From Papaver somniferum (taxonomy: Eukaryota > Streptophyta > Magnoliopsida > Ranunculales > Papaveraceae), in NCBI RefSeq assembly GCF_003573695.1, contig NC_039359.1, positions 95,105,275-95,169,274 of the forward strand: a stretch of DNA of 64,000 nucleotides, given 5' to 3'. The notes below the pieces were generated by a model. The model was not told the origin of the DNA. It saw only the letters and a program-made list of their open reading frames with translations, and made no database searches. Each line of letters starts with the position of its first letter. Positions within the stretch are counted from its first letter, which is position 1. Position numbers and translations under genes: made by a program. This document shows positions 19,948 through 37,542 of this stretch, one piece after another.

Positions 19948-22900
19948 TTAACCACGACCCCTCTTCTTAGTTCCACGACCACCTCTTCTTCCACCTTGGT
20001 CTTCATCTTCCGACGCATCATTACCGGGTTGGACGGTAGCACCAACTTGGCTTGTACCTTCACCAACTTGTCGAGACCTCTTAGTGGTAGGCCTTTGTTC
20101 GGGTTCCTCGGGTCCTTGTCCTTTGTTGATGATTGCATCCCACTTGTCGATGAGGTATTTTTGTTCTTCCACGGTCATTGTTGTTTTGCAACCAAGTTTG
20201 GCCTTCATTTTCTTCAACATCTCCCTACCCGCGACAACCTATTTTTCATTTGAGAACAACTTATAACCATGAGGTTGAAGACATTTTTACCATAACTAAT
20301 ATATGAAAACAGTATAAAGTGAAGTCATTCTTACCATAACCTTGAAAGCCTTGACTACATCTTCGGAAGTAGACTTGTTGGTGATCTTGATTGGCCTCGC
20401 CTTCCCCTTATCAGATATCTTTTGCCTTTTCTTATTGATAATGAAGGGATGAGAAATTTGGTTATACCAATCCATATAGCCCGGATCCTCTTCACATGGA
20501 TCATCAAGTAAAGGTGTTAACTTGGACGCATCTAATGTGTGATTGTCTAAATTATTCCAAAACTCAACGGTGGGATCAGGATCATACTTTGGTTCCCAAG
20601 ATGAAGTGGTGCTTTTAGTTCCCTTACCACTCTTTGGTAACAACCTGAATTTCTCGTCAAACAAAGGAACCTTTTGGACACATCCTAATTGACGGAGTAC
20701 TCGCCTAGGATCGTATATAACATAACCACCGGGATACCACAATGGCCCATGATACATACCTACCGGCATATCCTCATCTTCAACAACTTCATCTTATTCA
20801 TATTCATTCTCATATGGTTTAAAAGCGACATCATCAACACCAAGACAGTCTAACGTCTCTCTCAAACTTTCCACCAACTTCTTTTTGTTCCTTTTCTTGG
20901 AGTCCTCATACGCGTACCGTGCTGAAGTTGGCTCAGTATCAACATAATCGACATCTTTCTCAAATACTTTGGCCAAGTTCAAAATTTGGAAATGGTCATA
21001 TATCCACACCTCCATCCAAAGAACCACATTAAAAAATCAAAGGAATTGAATTGATAGAAACAAGTTTTACTTGGAAACATCAAAGTAAGACTAAAGTTTG
21101 CAAACTCAGAGAACTGTTCGGCTTATATGGATCAAGTATTATAAGTCGAACCAAGTAAGAAAAAACTTCGGCTTAAAAGGTTTTATGGTTATAAGCCGAA
21201 CCATACTCTGAACTCCCAAAAGTTACCTGGAGCAAAGTGAAGTTCCCTCCGATGTTTGTACTTGTCAACCTAGACGCGGTGGCAAGTTGGTCCAGCAGGT
21301 AAGCGAGCGTAGCCGTTCCCCAAGCAAACTTGTTACAAGTTTCAAGATTCTTTACCAATTGGAGATAATTAGCATTTACCTTGTTTCCGGTAGTGTCGGG
21401 AAAGATGTCTCTACCAAGAGTATAAAGCAAGTAGGCAGTTCCGGTTTGCTTCACTTTGACGGGATCCATTATCAATAAACCTTGTGTGACTCTTTCCTTT
21501 GTGTTCTCAAACTCCCTTTTCAAGTTAGTCAACTTGATCTTCTTATTCTTCTTATTTCTGCCACCTGGTATGAAAATGGTATCGACATCTTTAACTGATC
21601 GAAAAAACTCCAACTCAGTTTTCATTGAACCCCAACCAAGGCATTCCAGGTACAAATTGTATAGCTCATCCCAACTCATGTCATAAAAACCAGCATCCAC
21701 ACTTACACCCCTTGCTTTAAGACCTGTAATCTTACTAGCCTCATAAGGAGTGATTGACATCTCTCCAAAAGGTAATTGAAATGTGTAAGTTTCTGGACAA
21801 AAGCGCTCGGTAAATGCAGAGGCCGACACACTATCATATTCCTTATGTCCATAATTGATAGCAGGCCATAAAGCACTGGCTTGTACGTAAGAAATCACCT
21901 CAGGAACCTCTTCATCAAGACTCCATTCCGCTGCCCTCTGGTGTCTCAATACTCGGACTGCGCGGTTGTGATCAGGAGTCTCATAAATTCTCTTCGCCCA
22001 AGAATCGGCATAACCAATCAACACATTTCCTCCATCTTCCGGAAGACCATGAGGCAAACCATCTGATCGAGGTGTAATTACATCATCTTCATCAGGAATG
22101 TGTAAACCAGTGATCCGTCGATCATCATCGTTCTTCTCTTTCTCGGGTTCTGCCACCTTCTTACCTTTCTTGGGTTTTCCTTGGGGTTGTGTTTCTTGAT
22201 GAACTTCTTGATTATCATAAACTTCTTCATCTTCAGCTATTCCTTCTTCTTGTCTTTCAATTCTTACTTGTCTTTCAATTCTTACTTCTTCTAAAGTTCC
22301 TCCTCTACCCCCCGCTCCCAATTTTTTCTTACCTCCTCCTCTAGGATCGGGAGTTTTAGAAGTAGAAGGTGTTATCTCCATCTTTTTCCTCTTTGTAGCT
22401 GCATTGGTCCTGACACAAGTATGAAAGTTATAAGACTAATTCGAACAACAAAGAGATTTGGAAAGCCAAAAACTTGTAAGAAAATAAGAAGGCTCGGCTT
22501 ACCCGAAATAACACATATGAGCCGAATCATGTCTTGAAATTTTTATTAGCTTACACAGAGAGTGGATCGGCTCATACCACAAAACAATTATAAGTTGATC
22601 CCATATATTCGGCTCACAACCGATACCGTCGAATAAGCCGAATCTATGATTATGAACTCAAACATGTATTCGGCGCAACATGATATTATATAAATAAGCC
22701 GATCCTACACACTTGTAAAATTTATGCAATTTTAACAATAATATTCGGCGCAACACTAATACTATCGAATAAGCCGAATCTATACTTATGAATCGAAACC
22801 TTTATTCGGCGCAAAACTAATACAACCATACAAGACGATCCTAAGCACATGCAAAAATTCTGAAATTCAAACAACAATTATTCGGCACAAAATTAATATT

Positions 22901-24074
22901 ACCATACAAGCTGATCCTACGCACATGCAAAATTATTAGCCGATCCTATATATTCGGCTCACAACCGATACCGTCGAATAAGCCGAATCTATGATTATGA
23001 ACTCAAACATGTATTCGGCGCAACATGATATCATATAAATAAGCCGATCCTACACACTAGTAAAATTTATGAAATTTTAAAAATGATATTCCGCGCAACC
23101 CTAATACTATCGAATAAGCCGAATCTAGACTTATGAATTCAAACATTTATTCGGCACAAAACTAGTACTACCATATGAGCCGATCCTATACACATGCAAA
23201 AATTCTGAAATTCAAACAGCAATTATTCGGCACAAAACTAATACTACCATACAAGCCGATCCTACGCACATGCAAAATTATTAGCCGATCCTATATATTC
23301 GGCTCACAACCGATACCGTCGAATAAGCCGAATCTATGATTATGAACTCAAACATGTATTCGGCGCAACATGATATCATATAAATAAGCCGATCCTACAC
23401 ACTAGTAAAATTTATGAAATTTTAACAATGATATTCGGCGCAACCCTAATACTATCGAATAAGCCGAATCTAGACTTATGAATTCAAACATTTATTCAGC
23501 ACAAAACTAGTACTACCATATGAGCCGATCCTATACACATGCAAAAATTCAGAAAATTCAAACAACAATTATTTGGCACAAAACTAATACTACCATACAA
23601 GTCGATCCTACGCACATGCAAAATTTCTGAAATTCACAAAACATATTCGGCACCAAACTAACACCATCGAATAAGACGATCCTAAGTATAAGTCTCTGTG
23701 TCACCAAGTTCGGCTCAAAACGGATTTCAGATATACGCCGAGCCGTTCAAATGCACTTTCAGGGTTCAGTTTCAAGAACAGCTCGGCGCACATCTAAGAT
23801 TTGTTTTGCGCCGAACCATACCCTGTAACCGCCGCAGAAACATGATTTTGACGAATTAAATCAATCAAACCAATCAAAAAACATCAAATACGAGATGGGT
23901 TTGTAAAACTAACCTTCTTATTCTCATTTGTGGAGTTGGTTCTTCTTCAATCTCTTCTTCCGGTTGATTTTGTGGTTGATTTTGAGTTTCTTCTTCACTC
24001 TCTAAATCTTCTTCTTCTTCAATGGGTTGTTCAATCGCTCGATTAGAACGAGATACTGGCTTACGGCGAACCAT
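19948..24074 (-). pseudogene. Plant mobile domain (PMD) gene, one premature stop
   Basis: The gene reads on the minus strand as four exons: 24074-23914, 22409-21227, 21009-20335 and 20238-19948. All junctions keep frame across GT/AG borders, for 770 codons. The central part carries the plant mobile domain (PF10536, also called aminotransferase-like, PMD), with the LPFGEMSITPYEASKITGL block near 21720-21790 and the ALWPAINYGHKEYDS region before it. N-terminal exon 1 is acidic (EEEEDLESEEE); the C-terminus is Gly/Arg-rich (GGRRGGRGTKKRGRG). PMD proteins occur in transposons and as domesticated silencing or development factors; no enzymatic role is established. A TAA at 20794-20796 in exon 3 would remove the last 31% or so, so I call it a probable pseudogene. 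Introns 1 and 2 contain the TTCGGC hairpin repeats. Confidence 0.75.
22600..23690. repeat. 345-bp higher-order tandem repeat in PMD intron 1
   Basis: Three copies start at equal distances: the anchor GGCTCACAACCGATACCGTC begins at 22611, 22956 and 23301, a 345-bp period. Each unit holds five submonomers of about 63, 71, 63, 74 and 74 bp, each starting ATTCGGC(G/A)CAA and containing AAGCCGA. The third copy fades after about 23690. Base content and motif match the array downstream of the gene. Confidence 0.85.
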
Positions 24075-24354
24075 TATATAGATGAGTTTAATCGTCGACT
24101 AAATTTTCACGAATCGACGATTAAATTTCCGCGATGATACGATGAAAAAAAAAAGAAGAAGAAGGGTTCGGCTGTTGTGGAGGAGGAGGAAGAAGGGGTT
24201 AGGGATATGAAACTGATTTTGGTTTATTGATTATAGGTTTTTGTATTAGGGATAGGGATAGATTAGTAGTAATTTAGAGAATTTAAGGGCATATAGGTAA
24301 TTGAACCACCCCATAGGGTACCCCTTATAAGGTCACCCAAGTTAGGACTAGTCC

Positions 24355-24402
24355 TTTGTATGCCTTGAAAGTTTTAGGCATGCCCAAAATTAGTGTTCTT
24401 CA
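24355..24402 (-). repeat. Right inverted repeat of the mobile-domain region
   Basis: Inverted counterpart of 18805-18853 (GTATGCCTTGAAAG, then GGCATGCCC). Together they enclose 5.6 kb with the PMD gene and all the hairpin repeats. Confidence 0.5.
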
Positions 24403-24796
24403 TAACCTCCACTGTGTGAAGACAGATTGGACTTGGGCCTCTCACCTTAGAGTAAAGCAGCAATGTTACAAGAGAGTACAAGTGAAAAGGAGGAGCTCCA
24501 TTTTGTCTCCCGTGATATGCACAATTCAAGCTAAGAAAGAAATAACGCAACTATTTTTTTCTGTACAACTAGTAAAACTTCAATGCTTTTTTTTATCAAT
24601 TTATCAAAAACAAAAACAAAAACAAAAAGAGGAATTTTGCATTAAGTTGCAAGCTTAAGAGATTATATATGTAGTCAAAATCCAATCGTGATTGATTTAA
24701 ACTCATAAAGACAACCTTTAAGAAAATGCAAAGAACGGAAACCAGCAATACACTAGTGATACTAGAAATCAATTTTTGTCTTCTTATCTTCTTTAA
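24403..24796. other. Intergenic, 3' side of the LACS gene
   Basis: It probably includes the LACS 3' UTR at the right. A run of CAAAAA repeats lies at about 24606-24630. No other gene signal. Confidence 0.4.
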
Positions 24797-29970
<5,174 letters not shown>

Positions 29971-30473
29971 TGTGTATACTACTATTTTGTGTATAGTTAT
30001 TGACAAATACTGCTAAATTTGCACCATAAATTTACCTGGAAGTAAATAATCACAACAGAAGTAGAGAATTAAGTATCAAACAAAATTCATGATTCATAAT
30101 TCAAGAGTTTAAAATAGTAATCATATTTAGGCACAGAATTCAATTCGGATACAGCATCAGCAAAAAGAGTCAGTATTGTCGTCAAAAGTGTTGAGTCTAT
30201 GAACAAAATATATTCTCGACTAGGTACCATGAAAGTAGGTAGAAATCAGATAGAACCACTAATCTAATGGAGGAGTATAAATCTACTGAAATTTAATCCG
30301 ATTCCAAGCTGCTTACATAAAATTGAAAACAAACACTAATAGGTATAACTCTGAATTAATCAAAAGACGATCCCTAAACAACCGAAATTAAACAGAAGAA
30401 AAAATTGAAAAAAATATGTAAATCCAAGGAAGATGATGAGACGAGAATCAAAACCAGGATTTGTAGGCTTTAC

Positions 30474-30590
30474 CTTGTGAAGGAGGAGAAGTTGGAATTG
30501 TTTGGTTTATGGTTTGTTTCTTCTTCTTCTTCTCTGGTCTAAAAGAAGAAGTATAAGCAGAAGGAAGGCCTCCTATAATATTAGAATAAT
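30474..30590 (-). other. Putative 5' UTR exon of the LACS gene
   Basis: CACAAG|GTAAAG at 30474/30473 is a good donor on the minus strand. The upstream segment is C/T- and GAAGAA-rich, as in plant leaders. The acceptor is probably the AATAG just before the start codon at about 29984. The 5' limit is only approximate. Confidence 0.45.
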
Positions 30591-30964
30591 AGTGGGTATG
30601 ATTCGTATGAACATGGATACAGTTGAAACAACCCAAAGACTTATGCAATTAATACTAAAACACCACTGGATTTACAGTGGAAACACATTTTGTCACCGAT
30701 GACGATGCTGCGTAACTTCAAACTTGTTTTTTCTTTTTCTCTGATAAAAATTTCATCAAAATTCTGACTTTATATTTTGGTCAAGATTTTTTTTTTCTTT
30801 CTTTGTTCGTCTCCCAATTCTTTGGTCGACAGAAAAATTGGGTCACGTGTCACAGTTACAGTGGTAACACATTGCTAACTCTCTCTGGTTAAACAGGTGA
30901 TTCTACTTCCAGGTGAGCTGAGTTGAGCATCACATAAGCAGGCTTGGGAATACATTTATCGGAA
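30591..30964. other. LACS upstream region
   Basis: Presumed promoter. No clear TATA box was assigned. CACGTGTCAC (about 30844-30853), a G-box-like element, is present. Confidence 0.3.
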
Positions 30965-31232
30965 AATAGGTCATTTATCAAAATATTTTTAAAACACGGT
31001 TTAAATGGACGAGTAAAAATTAGTATTGGTGAAATGGACACCAAAAAAATAGCAAGATTAAATTGGATTCATCCTGGCTTAAACTTAAAAAATAACGAGG
31101 ATATAACTGGATGCACCCTAATGTAAATTAAAAATAAGAAAAACTATTTGAAAATGAGTAGGATGAAACTGTTTACATCCTGTTATTTTTACATTTTTGT
31201 CCATTTAAACTGTATCAAAATCTAGATGTTTT
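30965..31232. repeat. MITE-like element with imperfect inverted ends
   Basis: GGTTTAAATGGAC on the left (30998-31010) is matched inverted on the right by GTCCATTTAAACT (31199-31211). The pairing extends imperfectly to about 30968 and 31232, with AAATATTTTT or AGATTTTGAT at the ends. The inside contains two GGATGCA/GGATTCATCC-like motifs. No coding sequence. Confidence 0.5.
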
Positions 31233-33863
31233 TTTCATCCCAGAAATTGTTGATTTTGATCCTTTTAGCTAATTTTCTGATATATTATTATTTACGGGTA
31301 ATAAATTCAGTGTCATCGATGGACAGGTGCATTAATAGTGTTGGTTGGGAAATGATATCATTTTTGGAAACATACAAATTTACCGACAAGAACTCTAGAT
31401 TCAAGAGAAATGGGTAGCCATCATCATTGTTTTTGCGCGCATGGTTGCACATTTCCAATGACTGTTAAACAGAACAAGATAAACTGCAAGCAATTTTTAA
31501 AAGACCGATTTCAGCTACTCGTTTACTGGTCGACAATCCAGTCCAGTTGTTTCTGTTGCTCAGTCAAATCAGCAGCATAAGGCTGGACATGTAGGCTTTG
31601 CCCAGTGACAAACAAACAAACAAGAATTTGAAAGGCTCACGTTGGATGAGGACTCTTTAAGGCCACAATTCCCAGTACTCTTTAGTTGGATGACATATAG
31701 GGCCTTCAATTGATTTCCGACTCTAGCTGCTAAGTGATATGAACCACCCACGACTATCATTAATAACTAGATAATATGGACCACCTTGAATACCTAACAT
31801 TTGGTCAATTCTAGCACGATAAACAGATGATATGGACCTTCTAGAATAGGTGACGATCATCTCTAGAAAATATCTCCCTCCGTTTTGGAAAAGAGTTACT
31901 ATTACACAATACAAGAAGCACACATCACTATTTCTATTCTGCAGTCAAAATCTTCTTGGTCACACCCATACAGCCCAGTGCAGCACATTCAATTGCCAGA
32001 ACCTGGTATCAAGAAGACAATTCACACTCCATCCCTGATACATCATTTACCAATCCGTGAAAAACATTTTAGGAATCACTAACAAAAACCCCTTATACGG
32101 CAGGTGTAATACCTCCTCCCTTTCAAGGAAGATATCTTCCAGGACCTGTTATAGAGTCTGGAGCAGCAGAAACTGTGCTATTAGTACGAGGTACACTACT
32201 ACACCTGTTCCATTACTTAACGAAAATTAAGAGAGTAATATTCATTGTAAATTCGTTGTAAATAACAAATTACATTCACAAGGTTTATGCCATTTAACTG
32301 ATAGATTTTACCTCATCTACCCAAAGACATGATGATTGCCTAGTCTTTTTTTTATCAAGGATCTGGACCCTTCCATGGGGGATATAAGAAATGATAGACA
32401 ACTAGAAGCTTCCATGAAGATTTATTAGCCCAATTAAAGGACACAGAAAAGATTTAAGAAACTTAAAGAATGGAAACATACATGAACTTGTATGACTACT
32501 TGATTTGAACATTGTGTATTTAGCATCCTGAATCAGTTACTTGTTTATAAGTTATAACAGCACATACATGTCTGCGAATAAATACATACCATTCAATAGC
32601 AATATGTTGTAGAAATCTATCCTCAAATTCATGGCAAAGCTTCGACAGTATTACCCTTGTACCAGCACTTTGAACTAGTTGTTCTCAGAGCCTCACTTGG
32701 TCATCAGTGTACAACTACGTGGGCCTTACTCAAGACGCTGTCGAGTTGTAGACGCCGTCGAATTCTAATATAACAGCAGTATTAGGATTATCATAATGGC
32801 AAATATACAAAGAAACATCACAGCCAGGGCATTAGTATACATTCACTCCTGGTAAGTTTTTGAACAATCACTGCAAAAACAGAAGTACAAGGTGGAAAAC
32901 ATAACTAGGCGAAAAGGAGAAACTTATAGCAAAACAACACTTCCCAACTTACCACCTTAATTTCATATTCAGCTGGAAGGATTTGTAAATCACCGACATC
33001 CTACAAGCAGCAGATGGTTGTCTCCCTCTTAGACCACTCTGCCATTTGAATCTTCAAACTACTACCGCCTCCTCCAACTATAACAGAAAATATCACATAC
33101 TGTATAAGTAACCTGTCCAATAAATACATTACAAGTTATCTCAGACAAAATTGTACGAGATGGATTGTCTGCAACGAAGACTAATGTCTATGCTTGATTG
33201 CAAAAACTTGTTTCTTACGAAACAGTCATTCTGCTCGTACTAGTAAAGACTCTCTGGTACGACAAAACTAATAATAACAGGTAAATAGAGAGAAAGAGAA
33301 AAACTGCGCACCTGGTAGTAGTAATTGAGTCAGATGTTGGAGGAAGGGATGAATTGTAGCAAGCTCCATCAAAATAATATGGCCAACAACAGCTGAATTG
33401 CTAGTTACTCGTCTCTTTGAATAAAATCAACTTCGAGTTCTTCAAGAAACTGTGAGTGACTTCTTAAGATCATAGGGTATTGACTCCTTATTTAGTTTAT
33501 CGCATCTGCGGATCTCTAATTTCCGGAGGGAAGTGCATAATCGTAAATCCGGTAGAGGCGTTAAGACAGGGCAATTTACATTTACTAACCACAGCAACAA
33601 TGATTACTTCAGATACTTTTAACCTTACTGGCTCAATCTCAAAGAAATGAGCCTATTTAAGCCTGAGGTAACCAAACCTGGTTACAGTTAGGAATGGAAG
33701 AACACATGTTGGCTAGCTATTTGAAACCTTGTTGATCTATAATGTTTTTGTTCCACAATTGCAAAAGTGTATAATGTCGAACTCCATCAAATCAGTTTTC
33801 ATATAAAAAACATAATAACATTCACAAAATTTCTTCAACTATCTGTTTACATATTTGAGAATG
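31233..33863. other. Long intergenic region before the FAR1-like gene
   Basis: No confident gene. A plus-strand stretch at about 32105-32195 reads like protein (IPPPFQGRYLPGP, then GAAETVLLVRG) but has no start, no neighbours in frame and no recognised family; it may be an exon relic. A single Stowaway-like end is at about 31876. The 3' UTR of the FAR1-like gene probably lies in the last 500 bases, with a CCAG|GTGCGC donor-like site near 33312 suggesting a 3' UTR intron. Confidence 0.35.
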
Positions 33864-36800
33864 TTAAAGACGTAACCAGAACCCAGTTCTGGTATCCCCA
33901 ACCCTTTGGGGATTTTGCATTGTAACATGGTTACCTGAAGTCAATGTCTGATTATCCTCACCCATTAGGTGATCGGAACTTCCAATACCATTAACAGCAT
34001 CAATGGGATAATGCAAATTACTTACGTGATCTATGTTAGGTTGAGTAATACTCACCTCTTCCTCGGCTTCTTTGTCCAGCTCTCCAATTATCATCTCCAT
34101 AGTAGATTTCGCAGTTTGGTAAGCATTTATTGATATTGCAGACTTAGCACAAAGATTAAAAGTGAGTTGGCAAAGATCGTTAAAGCGGAAGGCTTGAGAT
34201 TTCTGACAGTCTTCTAGCGCTTTCCTACATCCTTCACCCAAGAAAACCCCGACTTTTGCCTTTTTTGTCCACCTTTTCCTGATGTAGACATCTGGAACCA
34301 ACATAATATTCCGCACAGTGAAGACTTTAAAAATATGCTTACAAAGAATGCCCGTGAACTCAAAATTCTGACAATCACAATTCACTCGTATGTCATTATT
34401 ACAAGAGCTGAAACTAACAAGGCAGCTCCTATTTTGACCCCACCTTGACACCGCATATGTCCAATTTGTTCCTACCCTTGCTGTTTCTTCAGCAATGTAG
34501 CTAAAACTCTCACAAAACTCCTTATGGAACTCTTTAAAGACTGATCTTGTGTACAGATCAGCAGCTTGTTGTTCCATTGGAACATCTAACTTCAAAACAG
34601 GCCGTGTTTCAAGAGACTGAAAATCTTCGGATATTTCCTCATCCCGTCTATGATCAAGCGCCTTGTCATACTGCTTGAGAAACTCATAAAGAGGAAGTGG
34701 CTCATTCACGAATCCATCGAAGTAAGAATTTATACTCTCGATGCATTGAATCGTCATCATATTTGCGTGGAAAACATGCCTCGAGTACACTGGAGCCCAC
34801 ATGTGCCGTTTCTTGTACAAATTATCCAGCCACTCATTTTCATGAAGCTTGTATTTTTCATGTAACAATACCCAACTTGACTCAAATTCATCACACCATT
34901 GTGTATCATAGATACATTTCTTCAAATCTGTAATAAATGCATCCCTCATATTTTCTAAATGACTAAAATGATTGGAAGCATCCACGAGAATCTCCCCTAA
35001 ACATAAACTCTGACGGGTACCTGGTAAAACTTGCTCAATTGCTTTCATCATTGCTGCATCTCCATCAATAACTATTGCAACTGGACGACGTCCAGACATG
35101 GCTTTCAAAAATGTCTCCAATAGCCATGTTAAGGACTCCTCATTCTCGTTCAATAATATTGCACAACCAAATAAAACTGTCTGAAGGTGATGATTTATAC
35201 CTAGAATCGGTGAAAATGCCCGTCCGTACTTGTTGATCCCATAGTTACTCCTGAAATAAACCACATCACCGAAGTACCCATAATCCATCCTTGATCTCGT
35301 ATCAGCCCAAAAGAAGTTTAACATTCGATCATCTTTACCACCTTGTATGGCATAAAAGAAGGATGGACTCTCGGTTTGCATTTCCCTAAAGTAATTTAGA
35401 AGTGCCCTTACATCTCCTTTTTCTGGTTTCTTTATCTTACAATCACTCATGCTCATGTCTACTTGAATAGATTGAATGCGTCTTTGAGACCTCAGCATAT
35501 GCTTTTCCCCTGAATTAGCACATTCATGGTTGTGTTCTTCGTCAAATTTACGCACAACCCATTTACCATCAGTAACCCTTTTGACATCCAACTTGGCACT
35601 GCAACCCACTCTTATAGACCTTACATTTCGTCTTCTCACCTTTACTAAGACACCATCTTTCATTTTCTTTGGTTCCTCGTCATCATTATCACGCCTCTTT
35701 CTGCGATGACCTTCCTTAGAACAACAAAATCGTTGAAATATAAGAGCTCCGTCTATATTTGATCTACGGTTTTTGGCTCTTCGAATGCTGAAACCAACAG
35801 CCCTAGCATATTCATTGTAGTAAAAATATGACTCATCAAGAGAGTCAAATTCCATTCCGACAAATGGTTTATAGAATGTCCCATCATTGGGTGCATCCAT
35901 TTCAGCTTCCTTAAGTCTCTGCTTAATCCACTGCTTATAGCCAGAGGAAAGGATCAGCTCTGGCTGATTCACTTGTGAAGGTTGTGTCTCTTGTGACGCT
36001 AGGTAGATCTTCTCGTCTTCTTCAGTAGCCTATAAGAACATCAGATACCATAACTAATGAGCACATAGATTTTAGTACGAAAACCCTCGTAATAAAAGAT
36101 GGTTCTATGGAGAAAAAAGGTTGTTAAACCTAGTTGCCTTATATATGTCGACTACGTGCTTAAAATTTTCTGACTGAAGGTGATAAACCAAGAAAAACAT
36201 GTGAGCATCATTAAAGCACAAGTACAGTAAAGCACCTCCTCTTGTTATTTTAGACGTTTCCGTCAGAACTATGAACCAAAAAATCCTAACCTTTGAAGAA
36301 GAGACCTTATCGTCCTTCACTTCTGGACCATCTGGCTTACTTAGATCAGATTCTCCAACTGACAAGCTTGGGATCACAAACCCGTCTGTATCTGTACAAG
36401 ATAAATTAAAGACAAGAATTTCATCAATGTGTATGTGAAATAGAAAACTTGACATGCAACTGACAAGTATTGGATTATGATTAGAAAACCTTGCTTCCAG
36501 ATTCACAAATATTCTAAGCACTTGAACAAACAAATATATTACCATGTGTTGTCTGCTGTAAATTTCCATGTAATAATCTTAGGAATCACTATTAAGCTTA
36601 ACATCATACCGTACCCACAGCTTGAATCAATTTTTCAAGAATCAATATTGAAAAGTTTAACTTGGCCAGACAGTTTTATCCAGCATAAAGATAACATAAA
36701 GGGTAATCACAAACCAGTGCTTGTGAAGTAACTCGTAAGTTCAAGTCTTAAACAACATAACGGAACAAGCAATTAAGTCCACAAAAATTCCACTAGGTAA

Positions 36801-37542
36801 TGAACCATTTTCCCCACAAAAAATCCACTATTAATAGCAATGTGGACAGCAGAGAAGTTGTTTTGTCTGTTGTTACTGTCGTTGTTCTTTAATATATCCA
36901 GTTTTTCCTACTTTACTAATCAACACATATTTAACAATCCTTAAGTTTACCGAGCGCTAGAGAAAAGCAAAGTTAATACCAGATGTTTTTTTAGAAGGTT
37001 CGCTAATATATATGAAGGGGTGGTCCTTCAAGCACAAATGAAGTAGAAATCACAGTGAAATGATGGTTCTATTGTGCTTCGTCCAAATCTACCTATTCCC
37101 AAAGATAGTAGATGCTCACGGATGAGCAATTCCCAGACAAGCCTCCATAAGAGTAATATAACAACCAGTAGGTCTTCAGAACCTGAGATTAGGTTTCTCA
37201 GAGCCCTTCCAGAAAAGGTTGGGAAGCTAATAGCACTTTTACAATCATCCAGTCTGTTCCTAATTCAACGAATCACACAGCTTTGATGATACAGAAACAC
37301 ATCAACAGTCTCCAAAACCCCAATAAGAAAATAACATTTTTTTTCTTGTAATATAAAATTTTAAGAAATGCCCAAAGAAAAATTAATCAGGAATTACCCA
37401 AGTTAGACAATAAAAACAGAAAATGAAGAATCAAGTAAATTTAAAAAATTTCAATCAGGTTATAATATATGCCAAAAAGAAAAATGATTAGGGACTTACC
37501 CCACTCATCTTCTTCGATTTGTTGAACAGTATTCTGCTCCAT
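33864..37542 (-). CDS. FAR1/FHY3-related (FRS) protein
   Basis: Member of the FAR1-RELATED SEQUENCE family, nuclear DNA-binding proteins domesticated from Mutator-like transposases; some act in far-red light signalling, and the role of this one is unknown. Coding exons on the minus strand: 37542-37500, 36391-36291 and 36029-33864. Phases agree (GAT split across exon 1/2) and give 769 aa. Exon 1 starts MEQNTVQQIEEDEW. Domains: FAR1 DNA-binding domain about residues 100-220 (FYYNEYARAVGFSIRR, CCSKEGHR, HNHEC); MULE transposase-like domain about 315-410 (ILGINHH, VIDGDAAMMKAI); SWIM zinc finger about 599-614 (CDC...CKH). The usual C-x-W-H after the transposase Asp is CLGE here (391-394), so the His is lost, fitting a non-catalytic regulator. 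Large last exon and small first exons are family-typical. Confidence 0.9.

Noticed and set aside
22600..23690. CRISPR-like array
   Set aside because: Plant nuclear DNA; units are continuous tandem repeats without unique spacers.
32105..32195. Protein-like patch IPPPFQGRYLPGP
   Set aside because: No start, stop context, splice partners or family; kept only as a remark in the intergenic entry.
36105..36569. 154-codon minus frame
   Set aside because: Mostly FAR1-like introns read through; only 36291-36391 is true exon, and in that stretch it is the exon-2 frame.
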